DNA from: GCA-2733415 sp049609325
Lineage (GTDB): Bacteria > Bacteroidota > Bacteroidia > Flavobacteriales > Flavobacteriaceae
Reading direction: 5' to 3'
Length of the DNA stretch: 5,440 bases
Assembly (NCBI GenBank): GCA_049609325.1
Contig: JBMYYK010000058.1
Span: 1-5,440 of the forward strand
This document shows positions 1-5,440 of this stretch, one piece after another. The stretch's first letter is position 1. Each line of letters begins with the position of its first letter. Below the pieces are notes generated by a model. That model ran no database searches. It worked only from the letters and a program-made list of their open reading frames with translations, and was not told the origin of the DNA. A program made the position numbers and the translations under genes.

Positions 1-2
1 TT

Positions 3-221
3 AAAAAAGAAAAGAGCACTAAAAAAGAAGCACAAATGTTCTTCAATCATTACGAAGGCATAGATTGGAAAATTTCTGGAAAAGCAACAATCACCAATTG
101 GAAGGCCACAGCCCGAAAATGGATTTTAAAAGCTAATGAACTAAAACCACCAAAAGCACATGACCATAATCAGGACAACCTAAAAGTATCAAAAGATAAA
201 AACTACAGTGAACCACTTTGA
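3..221 (+). CDS. C-terminal fragment of a probable phage/plasmid-type replication protein
   Basis: The reading frame is open from the left edge of the window to the TGA at 219-221, so this is the 3' end of a longer gene. An ATG at 36 exists, but the codons before it (K/E-rich, ending KKEAQ) are equally protein-like, so I treat that Met as internal. The visible 72 residues hold a lysine-rich linker, then a helix-like block reading roughly FFNHYEGIDWKISG, then a TNWKATARKWI block. This F-x-x-x-Y...W-K-x-x-G...W-K-x-x-x-R-x-W pattern resembles the C-terminal tail of DnaD-like or HTH replication proteins of phages and integrated elements (recalled family knowledge). A hydrophilic tail follows. 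The next gene downstream is a DnaC-like ATPase, the usual partner of such proteins, which supports the call. The catalytic or DNA-binding part lies outside the window, so the function is inferred. Confidence 0.6.
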   Translation, partial: KKEKSTKKEAQMFFNHYEGIDWKISGKATITNWKATARKWILKANELKPPKAHDHNQDNLKVSKDKNYSEPL

Positions 222-226
222 ATGAC

Positions 227-251
227 GTCATTCTGAACTTGATTCAGAATC
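227..251. repeat. REP-like dispersed inverted repeat
   Basis: The unit runs GTCATTCTGAAC...TTCAGAATC. It contains a perfect 8-bp inverted repeat, ATTCTGAA (230-237) and TTCAGAAT (243-250), around a 5-base loop. An 8-bp palindrome TGACGTCA (223-230) overlaps its left end. Closely similar sequences are, from memory, scattered in many copies in intergenic DNA of Flavobacteriaceae. It begins 5 bases after the stop codon of the upstream gene, so it could also act as a transcript 3' end. A T-run typical of an intrinsic terminator is missing. Confidence 0.6.
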
Positions 252-321
252 GCATACAAAGAATTGTAAACATGAAAACAAGTTTTGAAACTTTTACGAA
301 CTGGCTGTAAAAAAAATTACC

Positions 322-336
322 GCCATAAAATATGGC
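322..336. repeat. Small perfect hairpin
   Basis: GCCATA (322-327) and TATGGC (331-336) are perfect reverse complements around a 3-base AAA loop. The flanks (TTACC before, TTACGGCA after) do not extend the stem cleanly. It has no following T-run, so it is not a standard terminator. It could be a structural element of the repeat-rich region, or chance. Confidence 0.4.
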
Positions 337-397
337 TTACGGCATTAAAAACATTTTGTCTCTATCCGAAATAAAGAGCGAAGAATCGGAAGTGCGG

Positions 398-413
398 TGC
401 GTAGCATGACGCA
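398..413. repeat. Small perfect inverted repeat
   Basis: TGCGT (398-402) and ACGCA (409-413) are reverse complements separated by the 6 bases AGCATG. The pentamer GCATG also occurs twice in direct orientation here (404-408 and 411-415). The surrounding ~80 bases are noticeably richer in G and C than the rest of the intergenic stretch. The role is unknown. Confidence 0.35.
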
Positions 414-464
414 TGAAGATTTGAAAGCGAATGGTACGAAGTAATTTCCTAATTAGAGAATTGA

Positions 465-554
465 TTTTTTGTTTCGTTTTGCATCAAGGCAATTGCGTAG
501 CACATCACGATCACCTCTGAAAAACAATAAGAATCAAGTGAGTAAAATGAAAAG
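465..554 (+). repeat. Imperfect direct repeat, copy A
   Basis: This ~90-base unit recurs at 597-685. Shared blocks in order are TTTTTTGTTTC, a central AATTGC, AGCAnATCACGA, then AATAAGAAT followed by GTGAGTAAAA, and a purine-rich GAAAG end. Copy A also contains the palindrome GCAATTGC (489-496). The copies differ at many positions, so they are old duplicates or independently diverged members of one repeat family. The function is unknown. Confidence 0.6.
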
Positions 555-596
555 TGATTCTAAATTTAATTGACCGCCGAACATCCAAGGCTAGAC

Positions 597-685
597 TTTT
601 TTGTTTCTTTTTTCGGCAATGAATTGCATTAGCATATCACGAACACTTAAAAAAAATAAGAATGACGTGAGTAAAAAAAGGAAAG
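597..685 (+). repeat. Imperfect direct repeat, copy B
   Basis: This is the second copy of the unit at 465-554, offset by about 132 bases in the same orientation. It shares the T-run start, the AATTGC core, AGCATATCACGA, and the AATAAGAATGACGTGAGTAAAA end. It finishes 19 bases before the ATPase start codon, so it probably lies in the 5' leader or promoter region of that gene. Confidence 0.6.
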
Positions 686-704
686 AACATTAAAAAATAC
701 TATT

Positions 705-1367
705 ATGAACCAACCCTTACCTCACATAATAACCGAAGGAGCAACCCAATACCAAATCGGCATTGTAAAGGCTGATCACATACACTACAATTTCAATCAA
801 ATACTGGTGTATCTAGAAATCAAAGGAAAACTACTCTTTGGTAAAAACTTCAAAATTTATGAAGACGATATGAAAATCTTGTATAAGTTGTGTGTGTATT
901 TTATTAAAGATCACGCAAGTTGTGAGAGGTTCGGAATCGACCTCAACAAAGGCATTTTATTATCTGGACCTGTAGGTTGTGGCAAAACAAGTTTAATGAA
1001 AATACTTCGACATTTAGTACCTCACATTAAACCTTATGAAGTCATTCCAACGAGAAACATCACATTCGGATTTAATAACTTAGGTTTCAAAACCATTGAA
1101 GAATTCGGAAACAACAAATTATTTTGTTTTGATGATCTTGGAGTAGAGCCAATTGGTCGGCATTTCGGAAAAGATTGCAATGTGATGGGAGAAGTGTTAT
1201 TGTCTCGTTATGAGTTGTTATTAAAAAACAAAATACTAACCCATGCTACAACAAACCTCAACGCTCAAGAATTAGAAGAACGGTATGGGAATAGAGTTCG
1301 TTCCAGAATGAGACTGCTTTTTAATTTAATTGCTTTTGATAAATCGTGTGCAGATAAGAGAGGCTAG
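705..1367 (+). CDS. DnaC/IstB-like AAA+ ATPase, probable helicase loader
   Basis: The 220-residue protein has the core motifs of an AAA+ ATPase of the DnaC/IstB type. The P-loop is GPVGCGKTS at residues 88-96 (K94, T95). The Walker B motif LFCFDDLG spans 139-146, with the D143-D144 pair. A sensor-1-like THATTN lies at 179-184, and an arginine cluster YGNRVRSRMR at 194-203 is the probable arginine-finger region. The first ~70 residues have no motif I can name and would hold the partner-binding part. Proteins of this type load replicative helicase or assist a transposase. Here the upstream replication-protein fragment favours a replication role on a phage, plasmid or integrative element. I see no transposase gene, so an IstB role is less likely. 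The start is the ATG at 705, the first Met of the frame; no Shine-Dalgarno is visible, as is normal in Bacteroidota. The family is fairly sure; the exact role is inferred. Confidence 0.82.
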   Translation: MNQPLPHIITEGATQYQIGIVKADHIHYNFNQILVYLEIKGKLLFGKNFKIYEDDMKILYKLCVYFIKDHASCERFGIDLNKGILLSGPVGCGKTSLMKILRHLVPHIKPYEVIPTRNITFGFNNLGFKTIEEFGNNKLFCFDDLGVEPIGRHFGKDCNVMGEVLLSRYELLLKNKILTHATTNLNAQELEERYGNRVRSRMRLLFNLIAFDKSCADKRG

Positions 1368-1384
1368 CGTTCAGTAAACACGAG

Positions 1385-1403
1385 TGTTCAGTGACAATGA
1401 ACA
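1385..1403. promoter_or_regulatory. Inverted repeat, possible HipB operator
   Basis: TGTTCA (1385-1390) and TGAACA (1398-1403) form a perfect 6-bp inverted repeat with a 7-base spacer. TGAACA recurs at 1415-1420, and GTTCAGT occurs in direct orientation at 1369-1375 and 1386-1392. This cluster of related half-sites lies 50-90 bases upstream of the hipBA promoter. HipB-type regulators bind inverted repeats upstream of their own operon, which makes an operator plausible. Alternatively it could be the 3' end structure of the ATPase transcript. No direct evidence separates these. Confidence 0.35.
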
Positions 1404-1456
1404 GCTATAAATAATGAACAATAGTTTTTAGTCAATGAAACAAACAAACCATTATA

Positions 1457-1488
1457 TTGGTTATTTTGTATTAAAAAGACTATATTTG
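1457..1488 (+). promoter_or_regulatory. Bacteroidota-type promoter for hipBA
   Basis: A perfect -7 element TATATTTG (TAnnTTTG) lies at 1481-1488, with a -33-like TTG at 1457-1459 and a 21-base spacer. This fits the TTG-N17-23-TAnnTTTG consensus described for Flavobacterium. Transcription would start near 1494, leaving a leader of only about 15 bases before the HTH gene. Such a short leader is compatible with translation that does not depend on a Shine-Dalgarno sequence. Confidence 0.7.
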
Positions 1489-1508
1489 ATTATTATAATG
1501 GTTGTATT

Positions 1509-1772
1509 ATGTTAGAAATAGTCACAATAAAAGATGTGAAAATAAAGATTGGAGAGCTTTGCAAACAACAACGTAAAGAGCACGACTTATCACGCGAAGA
1601 ACTAGCTGAGGTATTAGATATATCACGTACCACTATTCAGAATATCGAAAATGGTAAAAATGCAACCTTAGATAATATTCTAAAAGTAGCAAATCACTTT
1701 GGCTTATTATCGAAAATTTTAAAAGGAATAGATAGCATTAGTGATTCCCAAAACAACATCTCATTATACTAA
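1509..1772 (+). CDS. hipB: HipB-like antitoxin, XRE-family HTH regulator
   Basis: The 87-residue protein is mostly one Cro/C1-type HTH domain, about residues 13-66. The first HTH helix is REELAEVLDI (29-38) and the recognition helix follows as SRTTIQNIENG (39-49), then the conserved ATLDNILKVANHFGL segment (52-66). Members of this family dimerise, bind operator DNA and neutralise the HipA kinase encoded next door. The short tail (67-87) is polar and variable. It is the first gene of a two-gene operon: its TAA ends 3 bases before the hipA start, the usual antitoxin-first order. Autorepression by the HipA-HipB complex is typical of the family. The antitoxin role rests on the HTH fold plus the adjacent HipA. 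Confidence 0.85.
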   Translation: MLEIVTIKDVKIKIGELCKQQRKEHDLSREELAEVLDISRTTIQNIENGKNATLDNILKVANHFGLLSKILKGIDSISDSQNNISLY

Positions 1773-1775
1773 AAT

Positions 1776-3038
1776 ATGGCTAGAGAAAAAATCATAGATG
1801 TTGTAGCTTTTGGACTTGAGATAGGTAAATTAGGATATGATATTGATCAAGGAAAATCCTTTTTCCAATACAATCCAGAGTTCTTAGATGCGGGTCAGTA
1901 TTCCAAAATGTTTCCGTTTATTTTTAAAAGCACCAAACCGGTGCAAATATTTAAAGAATATCAATTAGATACTTTTCAAGGTTTGCCACCTATGATTGCG
2001 GATTCATTACCGGACACTTTTGGTAATATCATATTCCAGAAATGGTTAACGGCACGCGGAATCCAAAAAGTGACACCTCTGGAGCAATTAGCCTATGTGG
2101 CTGACCGAGGTATGGGAGCACTGGAGTATAAACCCATTAGAGAGCTGCCTAATACATCTAAGGTGAACATCGATGAGGTAATTACCATTTTAAAAAAAGT
2201 TTTAAAACTCAAAGAAGACACTACAGGAGATCAGCTTAGTGAATTAGCATTATTAAACGTATTTAAAATAGGAACTTCTGCCGGTGGAGCAAGACCAAAA
2301 ATACTAGTTTCAGAACACAAGAAAACAGGAGAGATTATTGCAGGAGATAGAGAAATAAGTACAGACTACAACCACTATTTAGTGAAATTACACCTAGACG
2401 ATAGTGACGGGTATAATAAAGAAAAAGTAGAATATGTATACTATCTATTGGCCCAAGAGGCAGGTATTAATATGATGCCATCTAAATTGATTGAAAACAA
2501 ACATTTCGCTACACTCAGATACGATAGACAAAACGGTGAAAAACAACACGTGTTAACCGTTACCGGTCTAACAGGTTGGGACTTTAAAAGTCAACCAGAA
2601 AACTCTTCCTATGAAAATGTGTTTAGGCTTGCCGTAGCCCTAGAAGCACCTCATAAAGATTTACAGCAATTGTTCAAGCGTATGGTGTTCAATCTCGTTT
2701 TTAGAAATGTAGATGACCATTTAAAGAACCACAGTTTCATATACAATAAAGAAAGTAACAGTTGGAATTTAGGCCCTGCTTATGATTTAACCTATGCGCT
2801 AAATCCATTATTTACGTTTAAATCAACCTCAAGAGCATTGTCTATTAATGGAAAGCGTACTTCAATAACAATTAAAGATATCCTTACTATTGCTGAAGAA
2901 TTTTCAATTAAAAATCCAATAGGTATTATTGAAAACATCCAAGCCTTGACGTCTAAATGGGTTGGCCTTGCAGATGAACATGAAATCCCTAAAAAGATTA
3001 GTGATAGGATTGATAACGATTTTTTACTGCTTAAATAA
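1776..3038 (+). CDS. hipA: HipA-type Ser/Thr kinase toxin
   Basis: The 420-residue protein is full length for HipA. The N-terminal subdomain (about 1-120) carries the family signatures FQGLPPMIADSLPDTFG (67-83) and DRGMGALEYKP (110-120). The kinase part follows, with a P-loop-like GTSAGGARPK (166-175). S168 aligns with the autophosphorylated Ser150 of E. coli HipA. YLVKLH (201-206) is the likely ATP-binding Lys strand. The catalytic loop is NVDDHLKN (311-318), where D313 and N318 match E. coli D309 and N314, and the metal-binding aspartate is D337 in AYDLTYA. All key residues are present, so the enzyme is probably active. E. coli HipA phosphorylates glutamyl-tRNA synthetase and blocks translation; the target here is unknown. 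It follows hipB by 3 bases and is surely co-transcribed. The first in-frame ATG, at 1776, is the natural start. Confidence 0.92.
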   Translation: MAREKIIDVVAFGLEIGKLGYDIDQGKSFFQYNPEFLDAGQYSKMFPFIFKSTKPVQIFKEYQLDTFQGLPPMIADSLPDTFGNIIFQKWLTARGIQKVTPLEQLAYVADRGMGALEYKPIRELPNTSKVNIDEVITILKKVLKLKEDTTGDQLSELALLNVFKIGTSAGGARPKILVSEHKKTGEIIAGDREISTDYNHYLVKLHLDDSDGYNKEKVEYVYYLLAQEAGINMMPSKLIENKHFATLRYDRQNGEKQHVLTVTGLTGWDFKSQPENSSYENVFRLAVALEAPHKDLQQLFKRMVFNLVFRNVDDHLKNHSFIYNKESNSWNLGPAYDLTYALNPLFTFKSTSRALSINGKRTSITIKDILTIAEEFSIKNPIGIIENIQALTSKWVGLADEHEIPKKISDRIDNDFLLLK

Positions 3039-3042
3039 TTGA

Positions 3043-3073
3043 AACTACAATACTCAGGTATGCCATGGTAGTT
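3043..3073 (+). terminator. Weak hairpin after hipA
   Basis: AACTAC (3043-3048) pairs with GTAGTT (3068-3073), and inside it ATAC (3050-3053) pairs with GTAT (3058-3061). The structure begins 4 bases after the hipA stop codon, the right place for a transcript end. The stems are short and AT-rich and no T-run follows, so it is at best a weak terminator. Confidence 0.25.
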
Positions 3074-3138
3074 GATTGTGTTCCAGGATGTGTACAGTGT
3101 ACTTATTTGAAATCTGTAAAGAATAAATGTTATTAAGT

Positions 3139-3166
3139 GTCATTGCGAACGCAGTGAAGCAATCTC
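3139..3166. repeat. REP-like dispersed repeat (GTCATTGCGAAC type)
   Basis: The unit reads GTCATTGCGAAC, then GCAGTGAAGCAATCTC. It has a 5-bp inverted repeat, ATTGC (3142-3146) and GCAAT (3159-3163). Sequences of this kind, GTCATTGCGA...GAAGCAATC, are from memory very common intergenic repeats in many bacteria, including Bacteroidota. Its GTCATT-N2-GAAC start and AATC end are shared with the repeat at 227-251, in the same orientation. Confidence 0.65.
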
Positions 3167-3187
3167 TCTGTAAATAAAAATTAGTCA

Positions 3188-3203
3188 TTACGGTATTCCG
3201 TAA
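3188..3203. repeat. Perfect 6-bp inverted repeat
   Basis: TTACGG (3188-3193) and CCGTAA (3198-3203) pair perfectly around a 4-base TATT loop. The nearest T-rich run starts about 20 bases later, so it is not a clean intrinsic terminator. It lies about 20 bases after the REP-like repeat and could be part of a larger structured unit. Confidence 0.4.
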
Positions 3204-3315
3204 AACATATTATCATTGTTGTTTTATTTTTGACTTTTAAGCGCGTATTGTATTGATAGAAAAAAAATATTAAGAAGTATGCGTTTGATATAAAGTAATT
3301 TAACAGAATTAGCTA

Positions 3316-3323
3316 TATATTTG
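3316..3323 (+). promoter_or_regulatory. Bacteroidota -7 promoter element for the polysaccharide locus
   Basis: TATATTTG followed by CA is a perfect TAnnTTTG -7 element. No TTG lies at the expected -33 distance; the nearest (TTTG, 3284-3287) is 28 bases upstream, too far. Transcription would begin near 3330, giving a leader of about 90 bases. In that leader, TAAGTCG (3381-3387) and CGTCTTA (3393-3399) can form a hairpin with one mismatch, 20 bases before the start codon. Confidence 0.55.
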
Positions 3324-3418
3324 CACTTTTTAACAGGGTGTTCATGTGGTTTTAGTGTGAATAGTCTGCAGGCGTATTACTAAGTCGTAGTTCGTCTTAA
3401 TCTAGATGTAAATATTTG

Positions 3419-4549
3419 ATGATGATTCAAGATTTTAATATTGTTGCTAGTTTGTTAAAAGTTCCTTTTCCTATATTGGCGTTAGCTGCTTTTTGCATGG
3501 CTGCTATTGTTTCATTTTATGCGTACCCTGTTATTATTTATATCGCGCATCGCAAACAATTGATGGATGTGCCAGACGAACGTAGTGTGCACCAAAAACG
3601 TGTGCCAACTTTAGGAGGTGTTGGTGTATTTATTGGGTTCTGTGTTGCGCTTAGCTTTTTAGGTTTTGCAATACCTTCATTACAACTTATAAGTTTATTA
3701 GGCTCCTTAATTCTGTTGTTCTTTATAGGTGTGGAAGACGATTTGCTAGTGGTTTCACCGCGCAAAAAATTAGTAGTACAACTCATAGCGGCACTTCATA
3801 TCATTCTTGTTTCTGGAGTACGTATTAGTAGCTTTTTTGGGCTCTTTGGTGTTTATACACTGCCTTACTGGGTTTCTGTGCTGTTTACCCTGTTTGTATT
3901 TGTGCTGATTATTAACGCATATAATTTGATTGATGGGGTTGACGGGCTAGCAGGTAGTATAGGTTTATCAGTAAGTGTGTTTTTTACAGTCTTTTTTATA
4001 TTTAATGGAGAGCAGAGTTTAGCACTTATTTCCTTGGCGTTGATAGGGGTATTATGTTCTTTTTTATATTACAATTTTTCCAATAAACGCAAAATATTTA
4101 TGGGAGATACTGGATCTATGCTGATAGGGTTTTTGATAGCCTTTCAAGGCGTAAGCTTTTTAAAAGAACAGGCAGCCAACCCGATATATCATATGGCTAA
4201 TGCGCCGATATTAGTATTGGCTATCTTGAGTTTTCCGCTTATTGATACGCTAAGAGTCTTTTTAGTACGTTTCTTTAAGGGACAAAGTCCTTTTGCGGCC
4301 GATAAAAATCATATCCATCACCGTTTACTAACCTTAGGGTTTAAGCACTGGCAAATTACTGTTATAGTTGCTGTGTTTGGTGCAAGTGTGGTGTGTGTAA
4401 CTTTTGCAACACGTAGTTTAAACATTCACTGGCAATTGCTTGTGGTATTAATTTATGCCATTCTTCTCGCGCTAAGTCCGTTTTTGGTAACAATAAAAAA
4501 CAAAAAAGTTAAAGTATTAAAACCTAAGCAACCTTTTCAAAAAAAATAG
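3419..4549 (+). CDS. WecA/TagO-like undecaprenyl-phosphate sugar-1-phosphate transferase
   Basis: This is a 376-residue polytopic inner-membrane enzyme with about 10-11 hydrophobic segments. It would transfer a HexNAc-1-phosphate (often GlcNAc) from its UDP sugar to undecaprenyl phosphate, the first step of O-antigen or exopolysaccharide synthesis. Family motifs are all present: DVPDERSVH (50-58), the VEDD pair at D107-D108, NAYNLIDGVDGLAG (166-179, with D172 and D175), FMGDTGS (227-233, D230), the P-L-I-D-T-L-R loop at D276, and HIHHRL (298-303). The last distinguishes WecA/TagO types from MraY. The C-terminus is a Lys-rich cytoplasmic tail. Three starts compete: TTG 3416, ATG 3419 and ATG 3422. 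I take the first ATG; no Shine-Dalgarno helps decide. It stands before a Wza-like gene, which points to a capsule or exopolysaccharide role. The sugar donor cannot be read from sequence. Confidence 0.9.
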   Translation: MMIQDFNIVASLLKVPFPILALAAFCMAAIVSFYAYPVIIYIAHRKQLMDVPDERSVHQKRVPTLGGVGVFIGFCVALSFLGFAIPSLQLISLLGSLILLFFIGVEDDLLVVSPRKKLVVQLIAALHIILVSGVRISSFFGLFGVYTLPYWVSVLFTLFVFVLIINAYNLIDGVDGLAGSIGLSVSVFFTVFFIFNGEQSLALISLALIGVLCSFLYYNFSNKRKIFMGDTGSMLIGFLIAFQGVSFLKEQAANPIYHMANAPILVLAILSFPLIDTLRVFLVRFFKGQSPFAADKNHIHHRLLTLGFKHWQITVIVAVFGASVVCVTFATRSLNIHWQLLVVLIYAILLALSPFLVTIKNKKVKVLKPKQPFQKK

Positions 4550-4616
4550 TAAGGTCCTGTTAAACAATGTCGTTTCAAGTTATAGAGGTGATGTTTTAAT
4601 AGTGCTTTAAAAATTG

Positions 4617-4624
4617 TATATTCG
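4617..4624 (+). promoter_or_regulatory. Possible -7 promoter element before the wza-like gene
   Basis: TATATTCG matches TAnnTTTG with one mismatch (C for T) and lies 44 bases upstream of the ATG at 4668. No clear TTG sits at the -33 position. The 118-base gap after the WecA-like gene leaves room for a separate promoter, but read-through from the upstream gene is equally possible as no terminator is evident. Confidence 0.35.
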
Positions 4625-4667
4625 CAGAAAATTGAAACACTTTTATAAAGTGTAAAACCCAGTATTT

Positions 4668-5426
4668 ATGAATCAACACTTCTTAGTCTTTGTCATAGCG
4701 CTATTTTTACTGCAATCTTGTGCTAGTAAAAAGGATATCGTCTATTTTCAAGACAACTATGCTTTTGAAACTTTAGAGCATCATGATGCCCGAATCATGG
4801 TAAATGATATTTTAAAAATTGAAGTGAGTGCTGCTATTCCTGAAATAGCAATGCCGTATAATACTTTTCCTTCTAATGGGGTTGCTCCAACCACAGCTGA
4901 AGCCTTGAAGCTGCAAGGCTATTTAGTAACGGCTAATGGTGAAATTACTTTTCCAGTATTAGGGACTATCAATGTAAAAGGAATGACAACTAAAGATGTA
5001 GAAGCGCATATCGTTGAACTCTTGAGTACTGGCGGTCATATTAAAGATGCTGTAGTACATGCCCGTATTGTAAACGCTAAAGTCACTATTTTAGGAGAAG
5101 TCAATCTACCAGGAACATATAACTTTACCGAACAAAATATCACACTACCACAAGCCTTAGGCTATGCTGGCGATTTAACCATTAACGGGCAACGTCATGA
5201 TGTAATGGTCATCCGTCAACAAGACGGAGTACGTGAAATTGGTCATATAGACATGACTAAAACCGATTGGTTTAATAACGAGTACTATTACGTGCAACAA
5301 AATGACGTGATCGTTGTGCATCCTAATAACCCTAAAGTAAAATCTGCAGGGTTTGTAGGAAATGCCGTTACAATTCTATCTATAGTGTCTATTTTATTAA
5401 GCACTGCAATTTTAATTACCCGATAA
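4668..5426 (+). CDS. Wza-like polysaccharide export outer-membrane lipoprotein
   Basis: The 252-residue protein starts with a lipoprotein signal peptide: a hydrophobic stretch (5-15) and the lipobox LQSC, with C18 as the lipidated residue. It is followed by SKKDIVYFQ, a sequence typical of Bacteroidota export lipoproteins. A polysaccharide-export domain covers about 41-134 (VNDILKIEV, GYLVTANGEITFPVLG, then a V-K-G-M-T segment). An SLBB domain covers about 138-190 (VTILGEVNLPGTY, LPQALGYAGDL). Residues 229-250 form one hydrophobic C-terminal helix, matching the place of the pore helix in E. coli Wza. It would assemble as the outer-membrane exit channel for a polymer begun by the WecA-like enzyme. 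At 252 residues it is shorter than E. coli Wza (about 380), with one SLBB domain visible instead of two, which is common in this phylum. The next gene starts 3 bases after the stop. Confidence 0.92.
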   Translation: MNQHFLVFVIALFLLQSCASKKDIVYFQDNYAFETLEHHDARIMVNDILKIEVSAAIPEIAMPYNTFPSNGVAPTTAEALKLQGYLVTANGEITFPVLGTINVKGMTTKDVEAHIVELLSTGGHIKDAVVHARIVNAKVTILGEVNLPGTYNFTEQNITLPQALGYAGDLTINGQRHDVMVIRQQDGVREIGHIDMTKTDWFNNEYYYVQQNDVIVVHPNNPKVKSAGFVGNAVTILSIVSILLSTAILITR

Positions 5427-5429
5427 CTG

Positions 5430-5440
5430 ATGACTGAAAA
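5430..5440 (+). CDS. Start of a downstream gene, probably the Wzc-like partner
   Basis: An ATG at 5430 begins a frame reading M-T-E before the window ends, 3 bases after the stop codon of the Wza-like gene. The tight spacing suggests an operon. In flavobacterial polysaccharide loci the export lipoprotein is usually followed by a Wzc-type chain-length regulator/tyrosine kinase, so that is the likely identity. Only three complete codons are visible, so the call rests on position alone. Confidence 0.4.

Larger units (their letters stand above)
222..704. other. Gene-free, repeat- and hairpin-rich intergenic region
   Basis: I see no credible gene here: the longest forward open stretches are about 12 to 31 codons and have no recognisable product. 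The stretch holds a REP-like inverted repeat next to the upstream stop codon, two small perfect hairpins (near 322 and 398), and two diverged copies of a ~90-base direct repeat, the second ending 19 bases before the ATPase start. No TAnnTTTG promoter was found before the ATPase gene. Lying between a replication protein and a helicase-loader-like ATPase, the region could hold an element origin or regulatory RNA, but the sequence does not prove either. Confidence 0.5.
3039..3418. other. Gene-free region between hipA and the polysaccharide locus
   Basis: I see no gene in this ~380-base stretch. It contains a weak hairpin just after hipA, a GTGTAC direct repeat (3090-3095 and 3097-3102), one REP-like dispersed repeat, a perfect 6-bp inverted repeat near 3188, a promoter -7 element at 3316-3323 and a leader of about 90 bases with a small hairpin. 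It marks the junction between the element/toxin block and the polysaccharide genes. Confidence 0.5.

Noticed and set aside
272..310. 12-codon ORF starting at an ATG after the first repeat
   Set aside because: It is too short to support as a gene, with no promoter or ribosome binding signal.
349..444. 31-codon open stretch with a fairly protein-like translation (internal ATG at 406)
   Set aside because: There is no start codon near its beginning, no promoter and no recognised family; kept only as a lead in the findings.
465..685. CRISPR array
   Set aside because: Only two long, imperfect copies are present, with no regular short repeat-spacer pattern and no cas genes.
705..1367. IstB of an IS21-type insertion sequence
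   Set aside because: No IstA transposase or terminal inverted repeats are visible, and the upstream gene resembles a replication protein instead.
3538..3786. Reverse-strand open frame of 82 codons
   Set aside because: It lies wholly inside the WecA-like gene, whose family motifs are clear, and its translation shows no recognisable domain.

Overview
The window looks like chromosomal DNA from a marine-type Flavobacteriaceae bacterium (Bacteroidota). The evidence is the AT-rich base composition, Bacteroidota-type promoter elements (TAnnTTTG) instead of sigma70 boxes, start codons without clear Shine-Dalgarno sequences, dispersed repeats of a kind common in this group, and the protein families present. 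Genus cannot be fixed from the sequence.

Layout. (1) Positions 1-1367 look like part of a mobile or integrated element. The window opens inside the C-terminal end of a probable phage/plasmid-type replication protein. A 480-base gene-free stretch follows, rich in hairpins and carrying two diverged copies of a ~90-base direct repeat. Then comes a DnaC/IstB-like AAA+ ATPase, a probable helicase loader. (2) Positions 1368-3038 hold a HipB-HipA toxin-antitoxin operon (HTH antitoxin, then full-length HipA-type Ser/Thr kinase), with a good Bacteroidota promoter and a possible operator upstream. (3) Positions 3039-3418 are gene-free, with one dispersed REP-like repeat, several small inverted repeats and a promoter for the next gene. 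(4) Positions 3419-5440 are the start of a surface-polysaccharide locus: a WecA/TagO-type polyprenyl-phosphate sugar-1-phosphate transferase, a Wza-type export lipoprotein, and the first bases of a third gene that by position is probably the Wzc-like partner.

How the genes fit together. The replication protein and ATPase would act together to load a helicase on the element. HipBA is typical accessory cargo and sits between that element remnant and the polysaccharide locus. WecA-like would put the first sugar phosphate on undecaprenyl phosphate at the inner membrane, and the Wza-like lipoprotein would form the outer-membrane exit for the finished polymer. I found no clearly new system. The best leads are the repeat/hairpin region before the ATPase gene and the two look-alike dispersed repeats that bracket the ATPase-hipBA block.
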